Part shown: positions 36,703-44,820 of the stretch, in pieces
Layout: every line of letters begins with the position of its first letter
How positions within the stretch are numbered: position 1 is the first letter of the stretch
NCBI GenBank assembly: GCA_045106985.1
Contig: JBGCFQ010000020.1
Span: forward strand, 231,388-295,387
Origin: JAUIET01 sp045106985
GTDB taxonomy: Bacteria; Pseudomonadota; Gammaproteobacteria; Pseudomonadales; JAUIET01
Reading direction: 5' to 3'
DNA length: 64,000 bases
Position numbers and translations under genes: made by a program
The notes under the pieces: generated by a model
The model's input: the letters and a program-made list of their open reading frames with translations, nothing else
Told to the model about the DNA's origin: nothing
The model's database searches: none

Positions 36703-37949
36703 GTTGCTGCTACTCTATTCTGGTGCTGGTGATACGCGTCCCAGATAAGCTTCTGGTCAAATGTTTCTGTAGCCATCATTGTTAACACCACAACACCGGC
36801 AAAAGACAATAAGGCGGCACCTGGCTCAACGTTAGCTAGCAGGCCAAACTGCACCATCGCCACCAAAATTGTAACCACAAATACATCGATCATCGACCAG
36901 CGCCCCACAAGCTCTGTTAAACGAAACAGCTTGGACATTTGGTCAGGCTTGCCGTTGAACCGAATACTAACGTTCCAGATAAGATAAGCCATCACTAGCA
37001 GCTTTGCGATGGGTATGATAATGCTTGCAACAAACACCAACAAAGCTATAGGTAGATCACCAGACTCTGCCAAATGCACGACACCGGAAAAAATAGTGTC
37101 GGACGTGGTTTGTCCAAGGTTGGTCGTTTGCATAATTGGCAAGATGTTAGAGGGTATATATAAGACTGTAGCGGCAAACAACAAGGCGACAGTTTTTTGA
37201 AGGCTTCTAGGCCATCGCATGTATACTTGGTTGCTGCAACGAGGACATTCATTGTCTACGACTAACACGCTCTCGCTGATCAACGCGTTACAACCTCGGC
37301 ACGGGTAGACTGGCTCACTGTGTTCATGCGCATAGAAATTCTTGTCATCCAGCCACTGCCAAATTTCATGCCTATCCAGGAATATGTGACACGCGAGAAG
37401 TACAACAACCAGGCCTAAAAACGCATAAAGACCCGCACCAGGAATTATTGTTGCCATACCGGCGAGCTTGATCGCGGAGACTAGTACACCAATCAAAAAT
37501 ATTTCCAACATGCTCCACGGTCGAGACAGTTCGAGAAGATGTAAAATCTGACCTAGAAACGGCGCCCTCACGTTAGCACGCCTGAAGACCAACACGTAGG
37601 CAAGCCCCAGTAACTCCAGTAAAGGAAATAGAAAAATTGTCACGAAAACCAGCGATGCTAAAATGAAACGGTCTCGCGCAATCAAGGCCTGAACGCCGCT
37701 GATAATATTCGTGTTCTGAATCTGGCCTGCCTGTTCCAAGCCTAGAAAAGGAAAAGTATTAGCGAATACAAACAGAATTAATCCAGTGAAGGTTAACGCG
37801 GTTACCTTGCTTTCCCACTCGGCATGCTTGCGCAGAATTACATGGCCGCAATGTACGCATTGCATTTCATGCCCAACATCACAGGCAGGCATATCATAGA
37901 TGTGCCCACAATCGTGACAGCCAATCATCTCCCTGCTAGCTCTGATCAC
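36699..37949 (-). CDS. pqiA: PqiA, inner-membrane component of the PqiABC system
   Basis: The 416-residue inner-membrane protein is built from two related halves, each with four hydrophobic helices preceded by a zinc-ribbon-like cysteine set: CHDCG and CVHCG at the N-terminus, CRGC and CPRC near residues 220-240. It is the first gene of the operon. E. coli pqi genes are induced by paraquat under SoxRS and stress sigma control, but I see no identifiable operator here. The operon diverges from the pxpA cluster across 219 bases. Confidence 0.95.
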   Translation of the reverse strand: MIRASREMIGCHDCGHIYDMPACDVGHEMQCVHCGHVILRKHAEWESKVTALTFTGLILFVFANTFPFLGLEQAGQIQNTNIISGVQALIARDRFILASLVFVTIFLFPLLELLGLAYVLVFRRANVRAPFLGQILHLLELSRPWSMLEIFLIGVLVSAIKLAGMATIIPGAGLYAFLGLVVVLLACHIFLDRHEIWQWLDDKNFYAHEHSEPVYPCRGCNALISESVLVVDNECPRCSNQVYMRWPRSLQKTVALLFAATVLYIPSNILPIMQTTNLGQTTSDTIFSGVVHLAESGDLPIALLVFVASIIIPIAKLLVMAYLIWNVSIRFNGKPDQMSKLFRLTELVGRWSMIDVFVVTILVAMVQFGLLANVEPGAALLSFAGVVVLTMMATETFDQKLIWDAYHQHQNRVAAT

Positions 37950-38168
37950 TTATTGTTCGCCAATACCGTCGTTATAAGAATTATTTTTGTGCCTTTTATC
38001 GAATAAGCATAGCATGACTGGCCTCTCTCACACTGTTGGACGACTGGCCGTTTTCTGTACTGGACAGAAAGCAAATCTAGGTGAACAATGGCGCTTTGGA
38101 GTCTCCAATAACCGACGCTGTTAAAGATTGAGATAATCAAACCAGACTCCGGCATTATAAGGTAGGCA

Positions 38169-38900
38169 ATGAAACTAAATTGTGATTTGGGGGAGAGCTA
38201 TGGCAGCTGGTCCATGGGGCTAGACGATGCTGTAATGCCCTATATCGACCAGGCGAACATTGCTTGCGGGTACCACGCTGGTGACCCGCTGACGATGCTC
38301 AACACTATTCAATTAGCGCACTCGCATGGCGTGGAAATTGGAGCCCACCCCTCATACCCTGATTTAGTCGGTTTTGGCAGACGATCCATGCGATGCAGCA
38401 GCGAAGAGTTAAGGGCAATGCTGTACTATCAAATTGCCGCGCTTGACGGCATGTGCCATACGCTTGGCGCGAGCCTAAGTTATGTTAAGCCACATGGCGC
38501 TATGTACAACGATATGATGGCAGACGAAGCCCTACGCGCAACAATAATGCAAACGATCGGTGAATATCACCGGCCTCTTAAACTTATGCTGCTATCCACG
38601 GCGAATGCCGAACAACACAAGCAACAAGCACAGAACTTTGATGTAGAAATCTTATTGGAAGGTTTTGCCGACAGACGGTATACCGAGGATGGTTTTCTGC
38701 AGCCTCGAAGTGTTAAAGGTTCAGTCCTTGATAGAGTTAACACCCTGTCACAGGCTCAAAAAATAGTAGAGGCACAAACAGTGCTTACTAGCAGCGGCGC
38801 TGAGTTACAGCTCAACATTGATAGTCTCTGTGTTCACGGCGACAACCCTGACGCAATCGAATCCACTGCTGCCATTCGAAAACTACTCGGCCAGGGCTAA
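38169..38900 (+). CDS. pxpA: LamB/YcsF protein, 5-oxoprolinase subunit A
   Basis: The 243-residue protein has the YcsF signature KLNCDLGESYGSWSMG at the N-terminus and NIACGYHAGDP (residues about 31-41), plus VKPHGAMYNDM in the middle. PxpA works with PxpB and PxpC to hydrolyse 5-oxoproline to glutamate with ATP. No pxpB or pxpC is present in this window, so the partner subunits must lie elsewhere or the protein acts differently. It is the first gene of a four-gene unit; the next gene starts 6 bases later. An AAGGTAGG lies just before the ATG. Confidence 0.93.
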   Translation: MKLNCDLGESYGSWSMGLDDAVMPYIDQANIACGYHAGDPLTMLNTIQLAHSHGVEIGAHPSYPDLVGFGRRSMRCSSEELRAMLYYQIAALDGMCHTLGASLSYVKPHGAMYNDMMADEALRATIMQTIGEYHRPLKLMLLSTANAEQHKQQAQNFDVEILLEGFADRRYTEDGFLQPRSVKGSVLDRVNTLSQAQKIVEAQTVLTSSGAELQLNIDSLCVHGDNPDAIESTAAIRKLLGQG

Positions 38901-38906
38901 ACTTCC

Positions 38907-39758
38907 GTGATTCAGAAAAACGACCTCGAACTGAGCGCCAGAATAGAAGACGTGCTGGTGCAAAAAAATGTGCGCGGCATGCGCTACGTGCAAGCCGCCC
39001 TAGCACCCGGCTACTGTTTACGAGCGGCAGCACTGCTTTACAGCAACTACGAACGAGTGATGATTGGTACTGGCTTCCCGGTGGCTGGCACATTCGAAAC
39101 AGATGGACCAGTGGGTGCGATTGCACTTTATAACGCACTTGAGTCACTGGGCGGTAATCCGGTAATGGCGTGCGGTTCACCTCTGTATGACGTAATGCAA
39201 CTAAATCACCGAACACAGGAGTTAAGTCTAGACCTAAAGGACAATAGCCCTGTAGGTCGTGCCCAGGAGGCAACTCGTATTCTAGAACTGCAGCGACCAA
39301 CCGCCTTGTTATCGATTGAAAGGCCAGGACCATCGGCGTCGGGCCAGTATTTTAATATACGCCGCGAAGACATAAGCGATAAGTGCGCCTGGTTTGACGA
39401 ATGCATGCGGCTTGCTGAATGTCCGACGATAGGAATTGGTGACGGCGGCAATGAGATCGGAATGGGCAATGTAATAGACACAATTGCCAAACTCGATATC
39501 GAAGCGTCGGTAAGTTATTGCGATGAACTTTTGGTAGCTGATGTTTCTAACTGGGCTGCCTACGGCATCATCGCCTTTCTCGGGCGTTGGTCTGGTCAAG
39601 ATTTATTGGCTAACTGTGACCCTGAAAGAACTCTGCAGTTTTTATCGAAGCATGGCAGCGTAGACGGAGTTACCTGTAAGAATACAATCAGTGAAGATGG
39701 GCTGGACGTGGCGGAAGGCCTACTTTTGATTGAACAACTACAAAGGCTAGCGGCTTAG
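38907..39758 (+). CDS. D-glutamate cyclase-like protein (DUF4392)
   Basis: The 283-residue protein matches the D-glutamate cyclase-like domain also found at the C-terminus of eukaryotic DGLUCY: VMIGTGFPVAGTFETDGPVGA near residue 52, LSIERPGPSASGQYFNIRREDI near residue 133, and IGIGDGGNEIGMGN near residue 177. The known reaction is cyclisation of D-glutamate to 5-oxo-D-proline. It starts at a GTG only 6 bases after pxpA. The link with 5-oxoprolinase upstream and D-amino-acid enzymes downstream is strong support for the role. It stands alone without the DUF1445 half seen in DGLUCY. Confidence 0.87.
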   Translation: MIQKNDLELSARIEDVLVQKNVRGMRYVQAALAPGYCLRAAALLYSNYERVMIGTGFPVAGTFETDGPVGAIALYNALESLGGNPVMACGSPLYDVMQLNHRTQELSLDLKDNSPVGRAQEATRILELQRPTALLSIERPGPSASGQYFNIRREDISDKCAWFDECMRLAECPTIGIGDGGNEIGMGNVIDTIAKLDIEASVSYCDELLVADVSNWAAYGIIAFLGRWSGQDLLANCDPERTLQFLSKHGSVDGVTCKNTISEDGLDVAEGLLLIEQLQRLAA

Positions 39759-39777
39759 GTTCCCTGGAGGCACAACT

Positions 39778-40635
39778 ATGACTATTGCTTATCTGAATGG
39801 AGAATTCTTGCCTCTGGAGGAAGCTAGAATATCGCCAATGGACCGTGGCTTTCTTTTCGGTGATGGCATTTATGAAGTTATCCCCTCCTACAACGGCAAG
39901 CTCGTTGGCTTCCTACCGCATATTAATCGAATGCGTGACGGCCTGAATGCAGTTGAAATAGCGCAAACTGACAGCGATCAATATTGGCGAGGAATATGCG
40001 AAGAGTTGAGCGTGCGTAATGGCGGCGGCAACCTAGGGATATACATTCAGGTAAGCCGAGGAGCGGATACCAAGCGCCACCATGCTTATCCCATCGGAAT
40101 TGCACCTACCGTGTTCGCCTATGCGTTTGAAATACCCGCAGAGCCAGAAGCAAAACGCGACACGGCAAAGACGCTTAAAGTGGTCAGCAGCCTGGATCAG
40201 CGATGGGCAAGATGCAATATCAAATCAGTTGCTCTACTGGGTAACGTTATGCATTTTCAACAAGGTTCTGCGAGCGGAAAAGATGAGGTTCTGCTATTCA
40301 ACGAGCGCGACGAGGTAACTGAGGGTGCAGCCTGTAATGTGTTCGTGGTTAAGGGTGGTGTTATTGCTACACCTCCGCTTGACAATCAAATACTGCCAGG
40401 GGTTACTCGGCAGATATTGCTGAGCATTTTGAAGCAAAGCCAATCCATTGCTGTACAAGAACGTGTCGTCACTCTTGACGAAGCCAGGGAAGCCGACGAA
40501 ATATGGTTTAGTAGCTCAACCAAAGAAGTCATTCCGGTTGTTGAACTCGACGGCGATCCGGTTGGCGACGGCGCTCCTGGACCTATATGGGAAGCAGCTC
40601 AAACCCTTTTCAGCCAGCAGAAGTACGACTACTAG
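39778..40635 (+). CDS. dat: D-amino acid aminotransferase (class IV)
   Basis: This 285-residue PLP enzyme of fold type IV has SPMDRGFLFGDGIYEVIPSYNG (residues about 19-40) near the N-terminus, the PLP lysine at residue 149 (CNIKSVALLGNV), EGAACNVFVVKGG and WFSSSTKEVIPV. It is expected to interconvert D-alanine and 2-oxoglutarate with pyruvate and D-glutamate. GGAGG lies 9 bases upstream of the ATG. Branched-chain aminotransferase or 4-amino-4-deoxychorismate lyase activity is possible for the fold, but the flanking alanine racemase and D-glutamate cyclase favour the D-amino-acid role. Confidence 0.9.
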   Translation: MTIAYLNGEFLPLEEARISPMDRGFLFGDGIYEVIPSYNGKLVGFLPHINRMRDGLNAVEIAQTDSDQYWRGICEELSVRNGGGNLGIYIQVSRGADTKRHHAYPIGIAPTVFAYAFEIPAEPEAKRDTAKTLKVVSSLDQRWARCNIKSVALLGNVMHFQQGSASGKDEVLLFNERDEVTEGAACNVFVVKGGVIATPPLDNQILPGVTRQILLSILKQSQSIAVQERVVTLDEAREADEIWFSSSTKEVIPVVELDGDPVGDGAPGPIWEAAQTLFSQQKYDY

Positions 40636-41717
40636 TGCGTCCAGCAAAAGCCCACATTTCACTCGCGGCACTACAAGCCAATCTCGCGCAGGTTAACAAA
40701 TGCGCGCCAAACTCCAAAATAGCGGCTGTTGTTAAGGCTAACGCCTATGGCCACGGAGCAGAGCAATGCGCAACAGCGCTTGAGGCCACATCAAACGCTC
40801 TTGCGGTAGCGTGTATTGACGAAGCTTTGTCTCTAAGATCAGCAGGGATAAAGGCCCCAATCCTACTGCTGGAAGGGCATTTCAATGCCGCGGAGCTGGA
40901 GCTGGCCGCGAAAAACGAGTTTTGGCTAATGACCCACAACGGCGAGCAAGTCCAACAAGTTCTGGACTTCAAGGGCATGCGAGAGCTGACTATTTGGCTC
41001 AAAGTTGATACAGGCATGCATAGGCTTGGACTCACGCCTGACGAGTTTCCAAAGGCGCACGCAGCATTGACACAAGCACCTCACGTCGCAGCTCCCGTAG
41101 TACTGGCAACTCACTTTTCAAGTGCAGAAGAACCAAAGGTCGCTGTAACGAGCGCCCAGATAGATGCGTTAGCACAGCTGAATCGGGCATCGAGTATTCC
41201 AATGAGCTTAGCCAATTCGGCTGGAATTCTGGCACACCCAACAGCCCATGCTGAGTGGGTACGCCCCGGAATCATGTTGTATGGATGCTCTCCTCTTGGA
41301 CAAGAGCATCCGCAAAGGAGCAACACAGAACTTAATCCCGTTATGAGTTTGCGAACTGAAGTCATCGCGGTTCACGACGTGGCTGCTGGTGAAGGTGTTG
41401 GCTATGGCCTTAAGTGGCGAGCAGGCAAACCCAGCAAAATCGCCACAGTGGCGATTGGCTACGGTGATGGTTACCCACGATCTGCACCTTCGGGCACTCC
41501 GGTTTTGATAAACGGACAACGCGCGCCTCTATGCGGCACAGTATCAATGGATATGATCACTGTCGACATTACTGAACTGGAAAACGTTACTATTGGTTCG
41601 ACAGCTGAGCTATGGGGAAAAGAGCTGCTCGTTGATGAAGTCGCCGCAATGGCAAACACCATCAGTTACGAGCTGCTTACGCGGATGCCTGCCAGGGTTG
41701 TTCGAGAATATAGCTAA
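40635..41717 (+). CDS. alr: Alanine racemase
   Basis: This 360-residue PLP enzyme interconverts L- and D-alanine. The PLP lysine is residue 34 (AVVKANAYGHG), the catalytic tyrosine is residue 257 (GEGVGYGLKW), and the C-terminal barrel includes PLCGTVSMDMITVDIT and YELLTRMPARV. I place the start at the GTG at 40635, whose first base is the last base of the aminotransferase stop (TAGTG); this gives the usual N-terminus VRPAKAHISL. An ATG at 40587 would add residues inside the previous gene. It is the last gene of the cluster. Confidence 0.93.
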   Translation: MRPAKAHISLAALQANLAQVNKCAPNSKIAAVVKANAYGHGAEQCATALEATSNALAVACIDEALSLRSAGIKAPILLLEGHFNAAELELAAKNEFWLMTHNGEQVQQVLDFKGMRELTIWLKVDTGMHRLGLTPDEFPKAHAALTQAPHVAAPVVLATHFSSAEEPKVAVTSAQIDALAQLNRASSIPMSLANSAGILAHPTAHAEWVRPGIMLYGCSPLGQEHPQRSNTELNPVMSLRTEVIAVHDVAAGEGVGYGLKWRAGKPSKIATVAIGYGDGYPRSAPSGTPVLINGQRAPLCGTVSMDMITVDITELENVTIGSTAELWGKELLVDEVAAMANTISYELLTRMPARVVREYS

Positions 41718-41750
41718 GTTATCTCCGCTCGACGGATGCTCGCCAATAGC

Positions 41751-42389
41751 TTAGCGAACCCTAATTCTTGGATCAGGCGAACCTGCACGCATTGTTCGAA
41801 GAAAGTGTTCCAGCGGCGCTGGCTCTGCCACCTCGGCGTCATTGTCATTAGCCGTACTGGCCCAAAACTCCGTCCATGAGGGAAAAAGTTCATGGTAAGC
41901 CCCTTCGTAACTATCGCGGTCTGGCCACCGCATTTTATTTGCACCGACAGGTGGCTTGTTTAGATCAGTGGCATACCAATAACAGGGCAAACGCCTACGG
42001 AAGTACCAAGAGCCATCGATTCGCTCGTAGTCATCCCAATACATCATCTGCATGATCACCCACTCAGCTCTGCCATCAGCGGTTGGGGTTTCATGCTCAT
42101 TTTTCGAGTAAACCACGCCCATTGCATGGTCTGGGTCTTCAAACTCAATAACATGGTTTCCAACATGGTGAGACGTGCCAGTGAACTGCAATCTCAGGGT
42201 ATCGTCTAACCAACGCTTTAGACTGGCGCGCCCAGTTAGCTCTCGGCTAACACGGATGTCCTCAGCAAATAAATTAACATGTGCATCAAGATCTCGCATA
42301 TCCAGCGATAAAGAATACTTTGATACAAGCTGGCGAATCTCGTCGATCGATTCCAGACGATCTACGCGCTGTTCGAGTGATTGGATCAT
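41751..42389 (-). CDS. SnoaL/NTF2-fold protein
   Basis: The 212-residue protein has an N-terminal SnoaL-like domain (IDEIRQLVSKYSLSLDMRDLDAHVNLFAED, residues about 15-44) typical of proteins annotated as nuclear transport factor 2 family or as hydroxylating-dioxygenase small-subunit-like. The last 60 residues are an extension I do not recognise. Members act as isomerases, cyclases or dehydratases on polyketide or steroid-like compounds. It sits between alr (convergent) and a cytochrome c5 gene on the same strand, next to a ketosteroid-dehydrogenase-like gene. The function is uncertain. Confidence 0.8.
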   Translation of the reverse strand: MIQSLEQRVDRLESIDEIRQLVSKYSLSLDMRDLDAHVNLFAEDIRVSRELTGRASLKRWLDDTLRLQFTGTSHHVGNHVIEFEDPDHAMGVVYSKNEHETPTADGRAEWVIMQMMYWDDYERIDGSWYFRRRLPCYWYATDLNKPPVGANKMRWPDRDSYEGAYHELFPSWTEFWASTANDNDAEVAEPAPLEHFLRTMRAGSPDPRIRVR

Positions 42390-42423
42390 ATTGCTACCGT
42401 TCTATAAGTTCAAGCGCTGGCGT

Positions 42424-42858
42424 CTAAGATTTGGGCCCTGCCATAAAATTCACCAAGGCCTCGTATTGCTCATCACTGCAATCAAAGCACAGGCCTTTAG
42501 GCGGCATGGCATTCAAGCCATTCTTGATATTGGCTATTACGGCTTCCATACCCTTCTCCATCTTGGGTGCCCACGCTGCTACATCATGTGTTTTCGGTGC
42601 ACCGGCCGCGCCACTCAAGTGGCACGATATGCAAGACCTCTGATAGATAGTTTTAATTTCATCCGACACTGCTGTTGCGTCAACGGTGGACGCTATTGCC
42701 TGAGTAACCTGCTTCTCAACACTCTCGGCCGCAGGTGCCGAATGCGCAGCGCTATTCGGAGCGGACACGCCTTGCTTGTCACCACCGCAGGCGACCAAAA
42801 GGACTGAGATGAGAGCGGCTATGATCGTTTTGAGATTAACGGATAAGAAACGTGACAT
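42424..42858 (-). CDS. Cytochrome c5-type lipoprotein
   Basis: The 144-residue precursor has a signal peptide with lipobox LLVAC (cysteine near residue 24), an Ala/Ser/Val-rich linker, then a single cytochrome c domain with haem site CISCH near residue 76 and the axial-methionine region GLNAMPPKG. The following CFDCSDEQYEALV carries the extra cysteine pair typical of cytochrome c5. It probably shuttles electrons in the periplasm, possibly from the flavoprotein encoded divergently at 43034. GAGGAG lies just upstream of the ATG. Confidence 0.9.
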   Translation of the reverse strand: MSRFLSVNLKTIIAALISVLLVACGGDKQGVSAPNSAAHSAPAAESVEKQVTQAIASTVDATAVSDEIKTIYQRSCISCHLSGAAGAPKTHDVAAWAPKMEKGMEAVIANIKNGLNAMPPKGLCFDCSDEQYEALVNFMAGPKS

Positions 42859-43033
42859 TGGAACTCCTCGATACCTGAATTATTTACCACAAACTGCTGA
42901 TTATTAAGTGTAAAAAGCCTAATTTGGATTACCATTCGTTAGCGCGGCCCACACCGATGAGAGCGGCAGTTGCGCCGGCGCTAACCCTACAGTAACGTAT
43001 GCATTCCGTAAATCATCTAGAAGCTCAAAATCC

Positions 43034-44761
43034 ATGGCAGAACAAACTCACTGGGACCACGAATATGATGTAGTGGTGATTGGAAGTGGCAATGGCGCAC
43101 TCACCTCCGCAATCGTTGCTCACGACGGCGGCGCCAAAGTTCTGATTGTGGAAAAGGCTCCTGTATTCGGTGGCACTAGCGCTAGTTCGGGTGGAGGCGT
43201 ATGGATTCCAAACAACCGCTACGCGAAAGCGGCCGGTGCAGAGGACTCTTCAGAGGAAGCCCGTGCCTACCTGGAACACGTTAGCCCAGAGGGAAAAATA
43301 CGATCTGAATTGCTCGACACGTATATTGAGCAGGGACCGAAGATGATCGATTATCTTCACGAAAACACTAACTGGGTTCGCTATTCGTCACTTGAACATT
43401 ACCCGGACTACTTTCCGGAAGCCCCTGGCGGAAGATCAGGACATCGGTCAATGGAGCCCGAGGTGCTGCATGCCAAGCAACTGGGGGATGACTTCGAACA
43501 CGTTGGAGCCGCACATCCGCAAACTCAAATGCCCGGTGGCGTAAGCTTTACCCAGGTTGAAGGGCAAATCGTGCTCGCCGCGCTCCCTGGCTGGATAAAA
43601 ATGAGCGCCGGATTAGTGCTGAAATACCTTTTGGATTTCCCACTGCGGTTTAAAACCAAGCGCGACGGGCGTTTAACGATGGGGCCCGCTGGCGTTGCGC
43701 GTCTTTTTCTTTCTTGCAAAGATCGCAATATCCCGCTGTGGCTGGAATCGCCCATGCAGGAACTGATAGAAGAAAACGGACGAATAGTTGGGTGCACAAT
43801 AAAGCGTGACGGTGAAAGCCTGCGAATCAAAGCCAACAAGGGTGTTATTTTGGCTGCGGGAGGTTTTGAGCGTAATCAGCAAATGCGCGAAAAGTATTTG
43901 CCGAACCCAACCAAAACCGATTGGAGTGCCGCCAACCTATACAACACCGGCGACGCCATCAGCGCCGCGATTGACAAAGGCGCCGCCACCCATCAAATGG
44001 ACTGGGCCTGGTGGTTCACCACAGCCGTCATTCCCGGCAAAGTCAAAGCCCATATGAGCCAAATTGAGAAGGGACTGCCAGGATGCATGACCGTCAACAT
44101 TAACGGTCAGCGCTTCAGCAATGAGTCCCAGAACTATGTGACCTTTGTTGATGATATGTTACGTGAGACTGAGAATGGTAACCCCTGCGTGCCCGCCTAT
44201 ATGATCTTTGATGCGGATTTCAGAGCCAAGCGCCCCGTCGCATCGGCGTTATTGCAATCAAGCATGATGCCGGATTGGGCCGTGCCGAAGGCATGGTGGA
44301 CGCCTAGCTTTCTGAGTAAGGCTGATACTCTCGAAGAACTCGCCGGGATAATAGGTATAGATGCAAGCGGCCTTCTTGAAACACAGAAAAAATTTAACGA
44401 GTTTGCCAAAAATGGCAAAGACTTAGACTTCCAGAGAGGCGACTCGAACTACGATCGTTACTACGCCGACCCGGAATGTAAACCTAACCCTTGCCTCGCG
44501 CCCATCGCCAAAGCACCCTTTTATGCAGTCACTCTATACACTGGAGAGATGGGCACAGCAGGTGGGGTTGTGATCAACACTAATGGCCAAGTCGAACGAG
44601 AAGACGGCAGCACAATTGACGGCTTGTATGCCTGCGGCAACACCACTACGGCGCTGCTTCCTTCCTATCCAGGTCCTGGAGCGACACTGGGACCTGCAAT
44701 GGTATTCGGCTACCTCGCCGGCAAGCACATTTCAGGACAACACGTTTCGGCACAAAGTTAG
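43034..44761 (+). CDS. FAD-dependent 3-ketosteroid dehydrogenase-like flavoprotein
   Basis: This 575-residue FAD enzyme of the succinate dehydrogenase/fumarate reductase superfamily resembles 3-oxosteroid 1-dehydrogenase (KstD). It has YDVVVIGSGNGALTSAIVA (residues about 10-28), GGTSASSGGGVWIPNN, GVILAAGGFERN and the C-terminal LYACGNTTTALLPSYPGPGATLGPAM. The catalytic Tyr residues expected in KstD cannot be confirmed by eye. It may introduce a double bond into a cyclic ketone. Cytochrome c5 and SnoaL-like genes lie just upstream on the other strand, consistent with a steroid-like catabolic context. Confidence 0.87.
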   Translation: MAEQTHWDHEYDVVVIGSGNGALTSAIVAHDGGAKVLIVEKAPVFGGTSASSGGGVWIPNNRYAKAAGAEDSSEEARAYLEHVSPEGKIRSELLDTYIEQGPKMIDYLHENTNWVRYSSLEHYPDYFPEAPGGRSGHRSMEPEVLHAKQLGDDFEHVGAAHPQTQMPGGVSFTQVEGQIVLAALPGWIKMSAGLVLKYLLDFPLRFKTKRDGRLTMGPAGVARLFLSCKDRNIPLWLESPMQELIEENGRIVGCTIKRDGESLRIKANKGVILAAGGFERNQQMREKYLPNPTKTDWSAANLYNTGDAISAAIDKGAATHQMDWAWWFTTAVIPGKVKAHMSQIEKGLPGCMTVNINGQRFSNESQNYVTFVDDMLRETENGNPCVPAYMIFDADFRAKRPVASALLQSSMMPDWAVPKAWWTPSFLSKADTLEELAGIIGIDASGLLETQKKFNEFAKNGKDLDFQRGDSNYDRYYADPECKPNPCLAPIAKAPFYAVTLYTGEMGTAGGVVINTNGQVEREDGSTIDGLYACGNTTTALLPSYPGPGATLGPAMVFGYLAGKHISGQHVSAQS

Positions 44762-44820
44762 GCGCGCCTATCGCCTAACTGACCTGCTTGGCGCGCAGCT
44801 CTGCTAGAGTTGTACTATCT

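Noticed and set aside
38812..39333. Minus-strand open frame of 173 codons
   Set aside because: It is antisense to pxpA and the D-glutamate cyclase gene and has no recognisable features.
42175..42807. Plus-strand open frame of 210 codons
   Set aside because: It is antisense to the SnoaL-like and cytochrome c5 genes, both clearly real, and its translation is rich in Arg, Cys and Ser without any motif.
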